A stretch of 51,928 bases of DNA, taken from positions 1-51,928 of the forward strand of contig JAEFAR010000014.1 of the NCBI GenBank assembly GCA_016287675.1. The letters are read 5' to 3'. Position numbers and translations under genes: made by a program. This DNA comes from Lachnospiraceae bacterium. Lineage in GTDB: Bacteria; Bacillota; Clostridia; Lachnospirales; Lachnospiraceae. The notes beneath the pieces are model-generated. The model did not search any database. It saw only the letters and a program-made list of their open reading frames with translations, and was not told where the DNA came from. Positions 51,492 to 51,928 of this stretch are shown here, piece after piece; the first letter of the stretch is position 1; the number at the start of each line of letters is the position of its first letter.

Positions 51492-51928
51492 TCCGTCTCC
51501 TCCCTTCCCACTTCATCCACAGTTTCCTTTGCGAATCTGTCGTACATTTCCTCAAGCTTGGGCCTTGCGTTCAAAAAGATCCTTCCCAGCTCGGGGTCGA
51601 AGTGACTTCCAATGGAGTCTTCTATGATCTTAAATGCCTCACCGTAACTGTAGGCATCCTTGTAGTATCTCTTGCTGACAAGGGCATCGAAAACATCGGC
51701 CAAAGCCATTATCCGGGCTTCAATGGGGATCTCCTCCCCCTTCAGCCCCAGCGGATAGCCTGTACCGTTCCATTTTTCGTGGTGGAAGTGAGCCACATTG
51801 GCAACCACGTTCACCAATTCCTCATCGTCCATGCCGGAAAACACGCGGCGCACAATGACAGCTCCGTTTGCGGCGTGCATCTTCATGGCTTCGTATTCTT
51901 CAGGGGTGTACTTCCCTTTTTTTCTCAA
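51488..51928 (-). CDS. HD-GYP domain protein, cut by window end
   Basis: Only the C-terminal 146 residues lie in the window. They include the second half of an HD-GYP phosphodiesterase domain with HFHHEKWNGTGYPLGLKGEEIP, a canonical GYP motif, and ALADVFDALVSKRYYKDAYS. It is expected to hydrolyse cyclic-di-GMP if its first HD residues, outside the window, are intact. The gene stop overlaps the following seven-TM HD-GYP-like gene (ATGA), so the two are co-translated. The true start lies beyond 51928. Confidence 0.88.
   Translation of the reverse strand: MRKKGKYTPEEYEAMKMHAANGAVIVRRVFSGMDDEELVNVVANVAHFHHEKWNGTGYPLGLKGEEIPIEARIMALADVFDALVSKRYYKDAYSYGEAFKIIEDSIGSHFDPELGRIFLNARPKLEEMYDRFAKETVDEVGREETE

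Overview
The window looks like a chromosomal segment of a Gram-positive, anaerobic-type Clostridia, most likely Lachnospiraceae (Butyrivibrio/Pseudobutyrivibrio-like). The reasons are a dlt D-alanylation operon, class B sortase, SufCBDSU iron-sulfur machinery, a CIRCE-controlled clpB, LytTR-DUF3021 and PadR-DUF1700-DUF4097 modules, HD-GYP and MCP sensors, and Thr-Pro-rich linkers in exported proteins. The taxonomic call is inference from gene content and protein style; there is no rRNA or marker gene set here. Most genes lie on the minus strand. I see no tRNA, rRNA, CRISPR array or prophage.

Layout. 1-7.2 kb: a six-gene minus-strand envelope operon (sortase B, transglutaminase lipoprotein, DltA, DltD-like SGNH protein, DltC, DltB/MBOAT). 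7.2-12 kb: two methyl-accepting chemotaxis proteins flanking a cation diffusion facilitator. 12-14 kb: ATP-dependent PEP carboxykinase with a perfect consensus promoter and an operator-like dyad. 14-18 kb: M18 aminopeptidase, a 160-bp inverted-repeat element, a GGDEF protein, MsrA and a small membrane protein. 18-22.4 kb: a 1090-residue DUF5107/TPR protein divergent from an AraC regulator.

22.4-28 kb is the accessory island of the window. It holds a HipA-like kinase / DUF2442-HTH gene pair under two palindromic operators, a LytTR-DUF3021 pair, a DUF4143-type ATPase behind three 33-bp-phased palindromes, a headless gene remnant, and a small secreted cysteine peptide. The peptide shares a 21-bp-phased direct-repeat site with the LytTR gene.

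28-37 kb: an oligopeptide ABC operon (oppA-B-C-D-F plus a DUF3899-like gene) in which four of the five Opp proteins are clearly enlarged. 37-42.5 kb: the suf operon headed by an HxlR-type regulator rich in cysteine. 42.7-45.3 kb: PadR-DUF1700-DUF4097. 45.3-45.7 kb: six tandem hairpin units, five of them exactly 73 bp apart. 45.9-48.7 kb: clpB with CIRCE. 48.7-51.9 kb: an aldo/keto reductase and two HD-GYP-type genes, the last cut by the window edge.

My best candidates for something undescribed are the HipA-like/DUF2442-HTH module with its operators, the LytTR site shared with a secreted cysteine peptide, and the 73-bp hairpin array.
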